A DNA stretch of 34,822 nucleotides, from positions 1-34,822 of the forward strand of contig JAQICB010000093.1 in assembly GCA_027858745.1 (NCBI GenBank), read 5' to 3'. Position 1 is the first letter of the stretch; each line of letters starts with the position of its first letter. Positions 17,877-26,516 of the stretch are shown one piece after another. This DNA is from Bacteroidales bacterium. GTDB lineage: Bacteria > Bacteroidota > Bacteroidia > Bacteroidales > UBA1715. Made by a program: the position numbers and the translations under genes. A model generated the notes under the pieces. It was not told the DNA's origin and searched no databases. It saw only the letters and a list, made by a program, of their open reading frames with translations.

Positions 17877-20024
17877 TTATTCAACAAGCATTAATTCTTG
17901 CAAAATATAATCAGACTGTCCGTATTTTTCAATACAAAAAAGAATATATCTTACATCAACCATAATATTTCTACATATTTTTGAATCAAAATATAAGTCA
18001 CTCATAGTTCCATGATAATTTCTATCGAAATTTAATCCGATCATATGACCATGGGCATTAAAAACCGGACTTCCGGAACTTCCACCCGAAGTTTGATTAT
18101 CGGCAATAAAATTTACCTGCAAGCTATCATTCGAATAGCTTCCATAATCCTTCTGTTGAATATACGAAAATAAAAGTGTGTCTGCAGCATATACTTGTGG
18201 GTCAGAATTGTTTTTAGATATTACCCCCTCAGCTGTTGTATAGAAATCATACGACGATGAATCTGCCGTATAGCCACGAATGCCTCCAAAACTTACACGC
18301 AAAGTGCTATTCGCATCGGGACTCAGGGGTATTCCTTGAGCATCTGCATATAACATATTTAGTTTTACATATTCTTTTTGATAAAAATTAAACGAGACAA
18401 GTGCATACACATATTCTTGATACAGAGAATCGAGAATATACGAATACATGGTTTGTACAAATTGCATTCCTCTATCATTCTGAAATAAGGCAAGACAATC
18501 CTGGATATCGCAAGACTCACACTTCGATAAAATTTTATCATACTGTGCGGTATTAAACAAAAAACTTTGACGGCTTAGACGAGAAAAATATTTTTTTCGT
18601 TTTTTGTTTGTCATATTTCGATATTCTTCAGGAAGCATATCCAAATAAGCATGAGTAAACAGATAATTAATACCATTAAGAAATGATTCTTTTTCAACCT
18701 GCACATTCACTTTTTTAGCATACGCATCATACAAAGATTGTATACGAGACAAGCAGACAGAATCGCAGGGTGAGCCGGTATCATCAATTACGGAAAGTAT
18801 TTTTTGACCTGTTCGAAAGAAATCCATTCGCACAAAACTTTCGAAATAACTAATCAAATCAATATACGATTTATAAAACCGGCTAGCAGATTGATTATAT
18901 GTAAACAAAACAGAATCATATTTTTCATACAAAGAATCCTGACTTTTCAACCACGAAAACAATTCTTGCTCATACTGTTTTTTGTGTTCAATTACCTGAG
19001 CATTTTTAATTCCGAACTGTTCGCCTTGCCACTTTTCGTAATAATTCAGTAAACGATAATATTTTGTATAATACTGCAAATGCTCACTCTCTCCACGCTT
19101 CATATATTGAGCAATCGGTTTCAAACGTTGCTCACGTAAAGCTATTTGGAGCGGATTCAGACTATCGTATATAATACTGATTTCGTGCGCAGTAGAGAAA
19201 TTATTTGTTTCTGCCGGATATCCCATTACCATAGTAAAATCGCCTTCAGCAACTCCGGCCGTGGATAAGGAAATACTCTTTTGGGGAATATATGGTATAT
19301 TTGAAGCCGAATACTGTGCCGGATTATTGAGCGTATCGACATACATTCTTAGTAAGGCAAAATCAGCAGTATGTCGCGGCCACTTCCAATTATCTTTATC
19401 TGCACCAAACGAAGCTATATCGGCAGGCATAAAACCAACAAGCCGAACATCACGATAGACATGCGATGAAAACAAAAAATACTGATTGCCACTCCAAAAA
19501 GGTTCAATAGAATATTCTAATGTGGAATCCTGAGATTCATATACCGCTATTAAAGAATCGATAGTAGAATCTACTCGTACAGCATACATAAATTCGGAAA
19601 GCTCATCAGAAACAGAAGATAAAACAATATCGGTAACATCTTCAATAGTGGACAATACGGAAACTGTAAGCCCCTGAGCAGGAATCTCATCTCCTCTCCC
19701 CTGAGCCCATAAACCATTATTAATATAGTTTTGAGAGAGAGAACTTGCATGTTGCACAAAATACTCCACACAGTGGTAATTGGTGATAACTAAACCTTCT
19801 TCCGAAATTATACCCCCACTACAACCATTTCCGATTTTCACGACAGCATCTTTTAAGGATGGATTTTCGGCATCATAAATATCTTGAGGAGACATTTTGC
19901 AACCCTGTTGCTCCATAGATGGAAAAATAGAATGTTCAAGTAAAAATGGCATCCACAAACCTTCATGTGCAATTACGGAGAATTGCACACACAAAGCTGC
20001 ACACAAAATTAATACTCTATACAT
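17877..20024 (-). CDS. S46 family dipeptidyl-peptidase, DPP11-like (Asp/Glu-directed)
   Basis: Exported serine peptidase that removes dipeptides from the N-terminus of peptides. Numbering from ATG 20024 gives 715 residues: signal peptide 1-19 (cut before HEGLWMP), catalytic H84 in ITNYHCVE, D221 in TADFALLRMY, and nucleophile S650 in GGSSGSPVFN. R668 in GLNFDRN lies exactly 18 residues after the nucleophile, as Arg673 does to Ser655 in Porphyromonas DPP11; DPP7 has Gly there. This favours cleavage after Asp or Glu at P1. The frame extends one codon to a TTG at 20027, which I ignore. The start overlaps the maf stop by 8 bases, so it is translated from the same mRNA. Confidence 0.9.
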   Translation of the reverse strand: MYRVLILCAALCVQFSVIAHEGLWMPFLLEHSIFPSMEQQGCKMSPQDIYDAENPSLKDAVVKIGNGCSGGIISEEGLVITNYHCVEYFVQHASSLSQNYINNGLWAQGRGDEIPAQGLTVSVLSTIEDVTDIVLSSVSDELSEFMYAVRVDSTIDSLIAVYESQDSTLEYSIEPFWSGNQYFLFSSHVYRDVRLVGFMPADIASFGADKDNWKWPRHTADFALLRMYVDTLNNPAQYSASNIPYIPQKSISLSTAGVAEGDFTMVMGYPAETNNFSTAHEISIIYDSLNPLQIALREQRLKPIAQYMKRGESEHLQYYTKYYRLLNYYEKWQGEQFGIKNAQVIEHKKQYEQELFSWLKSQDSLYEKYDSVLFTYNQSASRFYKSYIDLISYFESFVRMDFFRTGQKILSVIDDTGSPCDSVCLSRIQSLYDAYAKKVNVQVEKESFLNGINYLFTHAYLDMLPEEYRNMTNKKRKKYFSRLSRQSFLFNTAQYDKILSKCESCDIQDCLALFQNDRGMQFVQTMYSYILDSLYQEYVYALVSFNFYQKEYVKLNMLYADAQGIPLSPDANSTLRVSFGGIRGYTADSSSYDFYTTAEGVISKNNSDPQVYAADTLLFSYIQQKDYGSYSNDSLQVNFIADNQTSGGSSGSPVFNAHGHMIGLNFDRNYHGTMSDLYFDSKICRNIMVDVRYILFCIEKYGQSDYILQELMLVE

Positions 20025-20610
20025 CAAAATTCATTATTTGTCGATACAACGCCTGCACCGGCAGTCCCATAATATTATAATACGAACCAAATATTGATTC
20101 AACACCCACAAATCCTATCCATTCCTGTACCCCATACGCCCCCGCTTTATCGAAAGGTTTATATTCTTCTATATAATATTGCACTTCCTCGTCAGACAAA
20201 TCAGTCATACACACATTACTGTACGAGACAAAAGATTTGTGTTTTTGTTGCGTACCAAAACAAACACCGGTAAGTACTTTATGCGTTTTTCCCGATAATT
20301 TCCGCAACATGTTCCAGGCATCTTCAATACCCGAAGGTTTATGCAAAATCTCATTATCAAGAATAACCACGGTATCGGCAGTTATTAGAAAGGTATTCTC
20401 ATCAATATCTTCTGCAATTGAAAGGAACTTTTTTTCAGCTAAAAATTGAGGAACATCTTCAACATGCATATCATTCGAAAATGATTCGTCAACATCTTTG
20501 GAGCAAACTTCAAATTCAATTCCCAAATCACGTAATAATTGAGTTCTGCGGGGCGATTTCGACCCCAACACAACAGAAAACGATGCTAATTTATGTTGCA
20601 ATGGATTCAT
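20017..20610 (-). CDS. maf: Maf-like nucleoside triphosphate pyrophosphatase (YhdE type)
   Basis: House-cleaning enzyme that hydrolyses non-canonical or excess nucleoside triphosphates to monophosphates. Seen: the phosphate-binding loop GSKSPRRTQLL at 16-26, the ITADTVVIL strand with the catalytic Asp, KPSGIEDAWNMLRKLSGKTHKVLTGV, and AGAYGVQEWIG. The Gln in the AYGVQ block is typical of the dTTP/UTP-specific YhdE branch rather than the m7GTP-specific YceF branch. Length 197 is normal. It overlaps the UbiA gene by 4 bases upstream and the S46 gene by 8 bases downstream. Confidence 0.92.
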   Translation of the reverse strand: MNPLQHKLASFSVVLGSKSPRRTQLLRDLGIEFEVCSKDVDESFSNDMHVEDVPQFLAEKKFLSIAEDIDENTFLITADTVVILDNEILHKPSGIEDAWNMLRKLSGKTHKVLTGVCFGTQQKHKSFVSYSNVCMTDLSDEEVQYYIEEYKPFDKAGAYGVQEWIGFVGVESIFGSYYNIMGLPVQALYRQIMNFDV

Positions 20611-21566
20611 AGAAGAAAAAAGTTAAAAAACGGAATATACAACATTCCCATAATCATAATAATCTTGAGCATAGTACTTACAATACCATATTCTCTTGAT
20701 GACTGTGCACGAATAAACAATATTCCTGACACCAGAAGCGGTAATACAATAGCAGAAAATATATATAAACCGGAATACCAACCGCGTAAATACACAAAAT
20801 AAACTATAATAAGAGCCCCGACTGAAATAACATATACTGCAGAAATTATAACTTTTGCAACCGGAATTCCCAAACTAATTGGTATAGTATTACGTCCATA
20901 TGCTTTGTCTCCCAGCAAATCCTCGACATCTTTGATCATTTCGCGAAGCAGAGATAATAAAAATGCAAAAAATGCATACCCCAAACTCCAAAAAAGCATA
21001 CGCTCAAAACTCAAATACATCGAACTCAATACACGGTGATAGATAGCATCAAGAGGTATTAACTCATAAATTGCAACAATAATGGGAACCATTGCTACAA
21101 GAAGAGCCACAACAATATTTCCCACAAAGGGTTGTTTACTAAATGTTGTTGAATACAGCCACAAGAGAGTTATAATAAGCACAAAAATTGCGGTAAAATT
21201 TATATAGCCAATAGAATACGAAACAATACCTCCCAAAATAATTCCGACGATATTAAATACCCAATGCAATGCAATAGCAACACGACGAGAAATATGTTTA
21301 CCAATAACAACCTTATCGGGTTTATTTATCATATCGGCATTTACATCGAAATAATCATTAATAATGTATCCTGATGCACAAATCAAAACTGTAGCTAACA
21401 CAAGGAAAACAAATTGTAGAAACGGCAATTGCAATTCGAGACCGATACCTACTGCTGAATATTTATGCCGAAGCAAAGGTTCAAACAAAGCATATCTTAT
21501 AATAAATTGTGTCGCAATTATCATAAGAAGATTTTTGTACCGAATAAGCCTCAAAAAATGCATCAT
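20607..21566 (-). CDS. UbiA family prenyltransferase
   Basis: Integral membrane prenyltransferase with about eight or nine helices, 319 residues. Both aspartate-rich motifs are present: INDYFDVNADMINKPDK around 69-85 (N70, D71, D74, D78) and IKDVEDLLGDKAYGRNT around 211-227 (D213, D216, D220). In Bacteroidota such proteins are often annotated as geranylgeranylglycerol-phosphate geranylgeranyltransferase, but the acceptor could also be a quinone or another aromatic or polyol head. Two ATGs are in tandem at the start; I give the outer one. It is 17 bases after the KdsC-like gene and overlaps maf by 4 bases. Confidence 0.85.
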   Translation of the reverse strand: MMHFLRLIRYKNLLMIIATQFIIRYALFEPLLRHKYSAVGIGLELQLPFLQFVFLVLATVLICASGYIINDYFDVNADMINKPDKVVIGKHISRRVAIALHWVFNIVGIILGGIVSYSIGYINFTAIFVLIITLLWLYSTTFSKQPFVGNIVVALLVAMVPIIVAIYELIPLDAIYHRVLSSMYLSFERMLFWSLGYAFFAFLLSLLREMIKDVEDLLGDKAYGRNTIPISLGIPVAKVIISAVYVISVGALIIVYFVYLRGWYSGLYIFSAIVLPLLVSGILFIRAQSSREYGIVSTMLKIIMIMGMLYIPFFNFFLL

Positions 21567-21583
21567 AATTGGTTAAATTTAAG

Positions 21584-22105
21584 TTACCATACAAAAGCCT
21601 CTTTATGCATCCAATTTCCGTGCACCTTCAGTAATTGTTCTACCACATCACGAACACAGCCATCACCTCCGGCAAAAGGAGAAACATACTGACATATTTC
21701 TTTAATTTCATGAGCAGCATCTGCCGGGCATACAGCTAACCGCACTTTATTCATCACAACAAAATCGGGTAAATCATCCCCCATATACAATATATCATCA
21801 AACGAAAGATTATGTTTCGTCATAAACGTCTCCAAATCCTTCATTTTATTTGATGAAGCAACATACACATCCTCAATACTTAAATCATTGAATCTCTGTC
21901 GTATTGAAGGACATTTACCACCGGTGATAACACCAATGTAATATCCTTTTTTGTGTGCATAATGAATAGAATATCCATCTTTCACATTCATAGAACGTGT
22001 TTGATAGCCATCACCCGAAACATAAATTCTGCCATTGGTAAAAACACCATCAACATCAAACACCATTGCTTTAATATGTTGTAATTCATCTTTAAAAAAA
22101 GCCAT
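21584..22105 (-). CDS. KdsC-like HAD phosphatase
   Basis: Small cap-less (C0) HAD phosphatase resembling 3-deoxy-D-manno-octulosonate 8-phosphate phosphatase of lipopolysaccharide core synthesis. Seen: the motif I pair D17 and D19 in VFDVDGVFTNGRI, SMNVKDGYSIHYA with the family's V-x-D-G, motif II VITGGKC, the lysine in SSNKMKDLE, and motif III MGDDLPDFVVM. At 173 residues it has the usual KdsC size. kdsA, kdsB and kdsD are not nearby, so the substrate is inferred. It starts 2 bases after the DUF2520 gene stop. Confidence 0.87.
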   Translation of the reverse strand: MAFFKDELQHIKAMVFDVDGVFTNGRIYVSGDGYQTRSMNVKDGYSIHYAHKKGYYIGVITGGKCPSIRQRFNDLSIEDVYVASSNKMKDLETFMTKHNLSFDDILYMGDDLPDFVVMNKVRLAVCPADAAHEIKEICQYVSPFAGGDGCVRDVVEQLLKVHGNWMHKEAFVW

Positions 22106-22107
22106 AT

Positions 22108-22896
22108 TTACTCTTTATTTTCGTGCATATGAATAATATTATCGCTCATTTCCCGATATATTTTTTGAATATCAGGATAATCTTGTAAAGCATCTATATG
22201 TTTATCAATAACTTGTTGATCATTCCGAACTGCCGGACCCGTTTGAGAAGCATATGGGGAATATTTCATCATTTTGTCAAATGTTTCTTTCACCAACGGT
22301 TTAAAAACATCAAATTTCATTTTTTGCTCTTTCAGCAACATTTCCGAAATGGCACACATATGATTGGTGAAATTACACGCAAACACGGCACATAAATGAA
22401 TCATGGCACGTTCGTGTGAATTTTTCGTACTCACATGAGGACTGATTTTTTTCAAAAAATTATATAAAGCAGCTTCATTTTCCGGCGTATTTGCCTCAAT
22501 AAAAAAAGGAATTTCATGATAATTAACCTTTTTAAATTTCGAAAATGTTTGCATAGGATATACAACACCATAATTTTCGGCATTATCATAAAACACCTCA
22601 ATACCAACACTTCCAGAGGTGTGAATCACCAATTTATCGCCCACATTAAGTTGTCGTACAACCTGTTGGATAGATGCATCATTCACACATACAAAATAAA
22701 TATCGGCATTTTTAGAAATATCTGCTATATCGGTAGTAAATGAACATTCCATTTGAGATGCGAGCTCAACGGCTGATTTCATAGATTTACTCACAATCTG
22801 AGAAATATGCACACCTTTCTTGCGTAAAGCAGTTGCCATATGAGTCCCTACATTTCCTGCCCCGATGATAACTGCTTTCATTGAATCAAAATTCAT
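22108..22896 (-). CDS. Rossmann-fold DUF2520 protein (putative NAD(P)-dependent oxidoreductase)
   Basis: Resembles pyrroline-5-carboxylate reductase and F420-dependent oxidoreductase-like proteins with a C-terminal DUF2520 domain. Seen: the dinucleotide-binding AVIIGAGNVGTHMATALRKKG (G12, G14, G17), VIHTSGSVGIEVF, the conserved YGVVYPMQTFSK, and a helical C-terminal domain with HLCAVFACNFTNHM and DQQVIDKH. Length 262 is typical. No substrate is established for this family. It heads a leftward run with the KdsC-like gene, UbiA, maf and the S46 gene. A TACATTTG -7 element is 26 bases upstream. Confidence 0.85.
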   Translation of the reverse strand: MNFDSMKAVIIGAGNVGTHMATALRKKGVHISQIVSKSMKSAVELASQMECSFTTDIADISKNADIYFVCVNDASIQQVVRQLNVGDKLVIHTSGSVGIEVFYDNAENYGVVYPMQTFSKFKKVNYHEIPFFIEANTPENEAALYNFLKKISPHVSTKNSHERAMIHLCAVFACNFTNHMCAISEMLLKEQKMKFDVFKPLVKETFDKMMKYSPYASQTGPAVRNDQQVIDKHIDALQDYPDIQKIYREMSDNIIHMHENKE

Positions 22897-22922
22897 ATAT
22901 CTCGTTTTTTTAATGTCTTGTA

Positions 22923-22930
22923 CAAATGTA
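22923..22930 (-). promoter_or_regulatory. -7 element upstream of the DUF2520-led operon
   Basis: TACATTTG on the minus strand, fitting TAnnTTTG, 26 bases before the DUF2520 ATG. No good -33 box is seen. Confidence 0.4.
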
Positions 22931-22985
22931 AGAAAATAATTTTAGAAATACATTTTAACCAGGGTTCGATACGAAAAAAAATAAA

Positions 22986-23636
22986 TTACAGTATCGCCAA
23001 ATCCAAGTACGATATTTCATACACACCATTCACGCACATATCGGCCTCAGACAATATAGCAGGATTACCAATTCCCACACAATACATACCGGCACTTTTT
23101 GCTGCCTGCACACCACTCTGAGCGTCTTCAAACACTATGCAATTCTGAGGCTGAACAGCCATTTTTTCAGCTCCTTTCAAAAACACTTCCGGGTGTGGTT
23201 TCGGTTGGGAAATTTGTGTACCGTCAACAAGCACATCAAAAAAAGTGGTGAGTTCTAATTTTTCGAGTAAGAACGGTGCATTTTTACTTGCAGAACCAAC
23301 GGCCGTTTTAATGCCATGCTTTCGCAATTCTTCGAGTAAAGAAACAACTCCGGGAAGCACATCATTCCGACTTATTGTTGATATATATTTAAGATATTTC
23401 GTGTTTTTTTTATCAGACAAATGTTGTTTTTCATCTGCCGAAACATCAATACCACCATGTTGGAGTATTAAATCAATACATACCGCACGACTCACGCCCT
23501 TTAATTGTTCATTAAAAACTTCGTCAATAGTAAATCCTAGCGACTCCGCTAATTCCTTCCATGCCAAAAAATGATATTTTTCGGTACTTACCAGCACCCC
23601 ATCCATATCAAAAATACACGCTTGTAAATTATTCAT
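22986..23636 (-). CDS. pgmB: HAD hydrolase, beta-phosphoglucomutase-like
   Basis: Likely interconverts beta-glucose 1-phosphate and glucose 6-phosphate. Seen: the nucleophile pair D10 and D12 in CIFDMDGVLVSTEKYHF, the cap-domain LKGVSRAVCIDLIL (a beta-PGM hallmark, close to LKGVSR in characterised enzymes), GSASKNAPFLL, KPHPEVFLKGAEKM, and IVFEDAQSGVQAAKSAGM. Length 216 is normal. No maltose or trehalose phosphorylase, usual partner in maltose use, is adjacent. It is a single gene with 89 and 135 bases of empty flank; no clear promoter box was found. Confidence 0.83.
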   Translation of the reverse strand: MNNLQACIFDMDGVLVSTEKYHFLAWKELAESLGFTIDEVFNEQLKGVSRAVCIDLILQHGGIDVSADEKQHLSDKKNTKYLKYISTISRNDVLPGVVSLLEELRKHGIKTAVGSASKNAPFLLEKLELTTFFDVLVDGTQISQPKPHPEVFLKGAEKMAVQPQNCIVFEDAQSGVQAAKSAGMYCVGIGNPAILSEADMCVNGVYEISYLDLAIL

Positions 23637-23771
23637 CTGTTTATATTATTATTATTTTTAAGTTCATAAGTTTACTTTCCATGATTTTAAGCTACTTTGA
23701 TGATATATTCAACTTCATAATAATTTTAAAAAGTGTGTATTGCAAATAAGCAGTTCATGGTTTGGTTTATA

Positions 23772-24476
23772 TTATTCCCCATTCATTCTTTTATAAAAAG
23801 TATACCCAACCCCTTTTATGGTATGGATATACGAATTGTCAAATTTTTCTCGTAATTTGCGTATATGCACATCAATAGTTCTGTCACCCACAATAATTTC
23901 GGTACCCCATACCGAATTATAAATTTCTTCTCGAGAAAAAACCTTATCGGGTTTTGAGGCTAAAAGTACTAATAGTTTAAATTCTTTATTTGGCACATAC
24001 ATTTCATTATTCCGAAAGAAAACTTGATACTTCACCAAATTAATTTTCAAATCATCAAATTCAATACATTCATTTTCGGCACTTTGATTTTGATAACTAT
24101 ACCGCTTCAACAAAGAGTTTATACGAGTAACCAACACCTTGGGTCGAATTGGCTTGGTAATATAGTCATCGGCACCGGCCTGAAAACCGGCAATTTCTGA
24201 AAAATCTTCACCACGAGCTGTGAGAAATACAATTATTGTTTTTTGCAATTGGGGAATAGCTCGCATTGCTTCACATGCCTGAATACCATCCATATGTGGC
24301 ATCATCACATCAAGAATCACTAAATCCGGCAGTTTTTTTTGTGCTTTAATTATAGCTTCTCTCCCGTCATGAGCAACAAAAACAGTATGTCCGGCTTTGT
24401 TTAAATTATACTGTAAAATTTCGATGATATCATCATCATCATCAACAATCAAAATTTTGCTCCCCTGTTCACTCAT
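23772..24476 (-). CDS. PhoB/OmpR-type response regulator
   Basis: DNA-binding output of the two-component pair with the kinase directly upstream. Seen: the acidic pocket VDDDDD (11-16), phospho-acceptor D56 in LVILDVMMPHMDG, the switch Thr in FLTARGE, the lysine in ITKPIRPKVL, and a winged-helix domain. The latter has NKEFKLLVLLASKPDKVFSREEI and DRTIDVHIRKLREKF, and ends in IKGVGYTFY. The frame runs up to a TTG at 24500, but ATG at 24476 gives MSEQGSKILIVDD, a 234-residue protein, and a 4-base gap to the kinase gene. Confidence 0.92.
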   Translation of the reverse strand: MSEQGSKILIVDDDDDIIEILQYNLNKAGHTVFVAHDGREAIIKAQKKLPDLVILDVMMPHMDGIQACEAMRAIPQLQKTIIVFLTARGEDFSEIAGFQAGADDYITKPIRPKVLVTRINSLLKRYSYQNQSAENECIEFDDLKINLVKYQVFFRNNEMYVPNKEFKLLVLLASKPDKVFSREEIYNSVWGTEIIVGDRTIDVHIRKLREKFDNSYIHTIKGVGYTFYKRMNGE

Positions 24477-24480
24477 CGTA

Positions 24481-25536
24481 TTAATTATTAGATTTCTCAA
24501 GCGTAAAGGTAAAGGAAGATCCTTTATTTACAGTACTTTTCACATGAATTGTTTGCTCGTGAGCTTCAATTATATGTTTTACGATAGACAATCCAAGTCC
24601 GGTTCCCCCTTGTTCTCGCGAACGACTTTTGTCTACCCGATAAAATCGTTCAAATATCCTATTCAAATCATTATTTTGAATACCAATACCGGTGTCAGCA
24701 ACTTCCACAAGAAGTAATTTATCCATATCATAAAAACGGATATACACCTCACCACCTTCCAGTTTATTATATTTTATTGCATTTACAATAAGGTTCGACA
24801 ATACCATGTGAATATATTTCCTGTCAGCAAGTACAAACAATGGTTTATCGTGAATTGCATCCAACACCAATTTAACATTTCGGGATTGGGCTAACAATTC
24901 CTGTGCTTCAAATATTTCTTTTACCAGTAGAATAACATCAAAATGTGCTTTTTCCGGCACAAGCTCACCGGATTCCAAACGGGTAATAGCATCAAGATCA
25001 CGAACAATTACCGCCATTCGTTGAATAGCGGTGTCGGCTCGTTCCAAATATTTAATGTTTATTGCAGGGTCGTCAATTCCACCATCCAACAATGTGGAAA
25101 TATAGCCTTGTACGCTAAATATTGGTGTTTTCAATTCATGAGACACATTACCAATATATTCTTTTCGGTATTGTTCCAAGCGCTGCAATTCCTCAATACG
25201 AAATGCATTCTGCTTCACCCATTCCATCACATCTTTCTCCGTTGTTGCTAAAATATTAAAATCGTCTTCAACAACAAGTTTTGCCTTCTTAAGAGGATTT
25301 TGTTGTGAACTGTGAATAATTTTATAAATAGGTTTTACTTTTTGAATAATATAGGTGCGGAGTGTGTAAAATAAAATTACATATAATATCACAAACAAAG
25401 ATAAACCCGCAAGCACAATATATGTCACCTCAAAATTCGAAACGAAAAACATGCCTATAAGAATTGCAATACACACAAGTGTGGCAGAAACGCCGGAAAT
25501 AACCAAAGCAATATATTTATGAGACAATGTTTGCAT
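24481..25536 (-). CDS. PhoR-like membrane sensor histidine kinase
   Basis: Sensor partner of the downstream regulator, 351 residues. Two membrane helices (about 8-33 and 38-60) are separated by only a few residues, so there is almost no external sensor domain. A helical linker (about 62-125) follows, then a HisKA domain with the phospho-acceptor H133 in IGNVSHELKTPIF. The ATPase domain has the N-box NLIVNAIKYNK, DTGIGI, and GGTGLGLSIVKHI. The absence of PAS and periplasmic domains suggests signal input through the membrane or partner proteins. Phosphate sensing is only inferred from similarity to Bacteroidota PhoR; no pst or phoU gene is in the window. Confidence 0.9.
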   Translation of the reverse strand: MQTLSHKYIALVISGVSATLVCIAILIGMFFVSNFEVTYIVLAGLSLFVILYVILFYTLRTYIIQKVKPIYKIIHSSQQNPLKKAKLVVEDDFNILATTEKDVMEWVKQNAFRIEELQRLEQYRKEYIGNVSHELKTPIFSVQGYISTLLDGGIDDPAINIKYLERADTAIQRMAVIVRDLDAITRLESGELVPEKAHFDVILLVKEIFEAQELLAQSRNVKLVLDAIHDKPLFVLADRKYIHMVLSNLIVNAIKYNKLEGGEVYIRFYDMDKLLLVEVADTGIGIQNNDLNRIFERFYRVDKSRSREQGGTGLGLSIVKHIIEAHEQTIHVKSTVNKGSSFTFTLEKSNN

Positions 25537-25561
25537 ATTCTTTATATATTAAATATCGTAT

Positions 25562-25569
25562 CAAAAATA
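25562..25569 (-). promoter_or_regulatory. -7 element upstream of the histidine kinase gene
   Basis: TATTTTTG on the minus strand, fitting TAnnTTTG, 25 bases before the kinase ATG and downstream of the ablB terminator. No -33 TTTG at the usual distance. Confidence 0.4.
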
Positions 25570-25610
25570 CAATTTTTTACTCAGTAACCCACCTTTGTGC
25601 TATTTTTTCA

Positions 25611-25648
25611 AAAAAAAAAGACATCCTAAAAAATTAAGATGTCTTTTT
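25611..25648 (-). terminator. Intrinsic terminator after ablAB
   Basis: AAAAAGACATC (25615-25625) pairs perfectly with GATGTCTTTTT (25638-25648) around a 12-base loop. The run of A at 25611-25619 gives a long U-tract on the minus strand, 23 bases past the ablB stop. It separates ablAB from the kinase operon. Confidence 0.85.
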
Positions 25649-25671
25649 GTATATGTTTTTTTTACAAAACC

Positions 25672-26514
25672 TTACACTTTCAGTTCCTTATACAATACAT
25701 TCATACTTTCGATAGAGCCACCAATATGAGTATTATTTATCAGTGTTCCTGAATAAGTATATGCGTGCCGCAAAAAGGTAATTGTAATTGCCGGTGCTTG
25801 CAAGCGTGCAATGGTAAATACAGTTGGTATATTCAATAACTTCATATGCTCCTCCATATGAGACAATAACACCACAGCCAATTTTTGACCTCGGTACTCA
25901 GGAAGGGTTGCAAAATCAGTCATTTCGGCATTGAGGCCTTTATAATCGACCTCTGCGGACGAAACAGCAACTAATTTATTGTCTTCGAAAATACCAAAAT
26001 ACACCACACCATCATCCATTGTTTCGCAAATATAATTTGGGTCGAATATGGGAAACGGATATGAATCAAACACCTGTTTATAAACCTCCGATATTTGTTC
26101 AGCATGTTCTTTTTCAAGAATATGAACCTCACGTGGCGGAACAGAAGATACATTAAATCCCTGCACAGCACCTTTTTTCAAAATATCCGTTAACTGTACA
26201 AGATACTCCTCGGGAACCGTAGTCTTTCGTTTAACATCACTATATTTTGCACAAAAGAATGCAGTATCCACCCCATTATAAAAGCGTGGCACCTCAGCTT
26301 CAACATCAAAACCTCTTGCTATAAGGGTTGGTGCAGCCCACGAAGGAACTTTACAAAAAAGTTTTGTGTATCCATGTTGTTGAGTTAAAGAATCGCAATA
26401 ATCAAGTATTCCGGGAAAATCATCGTGATGAATTTTCATGAGATATACTCTATTATTCTCTTTTCCGTGCTGAATAACACTCCCCGAACCAAATTTCTCA
26501 ATAATATCACTCAT
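25672..26514 (-). CDS. ablB: Beta-lysine N6-acetyltransferase (AblB)
   Basis: GNAT-fold enzyme that acetylates L-beta-lysine to N-epsilon-acetyl-beta-lysine, a compatible solute. The 280-residue protein has an N-terminal half with YCDSLTQQHGYTKLFCKVPSWAAPTLIARGFDVEAEVPRFY-type sequence typical of AblB. The C-terminal GNAT core has VDYKGLNAEMTDFATLPEYRGQKLAVVLLSHME, including the acetyl-CoA pyrophosphate loop around Y-R-G-Q-K-L-A. It lies 2 bases after ablA, and this pairing is the strongest evidence for the assignment. An intrinsic terminator follows. Confidence 0.88.
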   Translation of the reverse strand: MSDIIEKFGSGSVIQHGKENNRVYLMKIHHDDFPGILDYCDSLTQQHGYTKLFCKVPSWAAPTLIARGFDVEAEVPRFYNGVDTAFFCAKYSDVKRKTTVPEEYLVQLTDILKKGAVQGFNVSSVPPREVHILEKEHAEQISEVYKQVFDSYPFPIFDPNYICETMDDGVVYFGIFEDNKLVAVSSAEVDYKGLNAEMTDFATLPEYRGQKLAVVLLSHMEEHMKLLNIPTVFTIARLQAPAITITFLRHAYTYSGTLINNTHIGGSIESMNVLYKELKV

Positions 26515-26516
26515 AA

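Noticed and set aside
24477-24500. Upstream TTG start for the response regulator
   Set aside because: It would overlap the kinase gene; ATG at 24476 gives the normal receiver-domain start.
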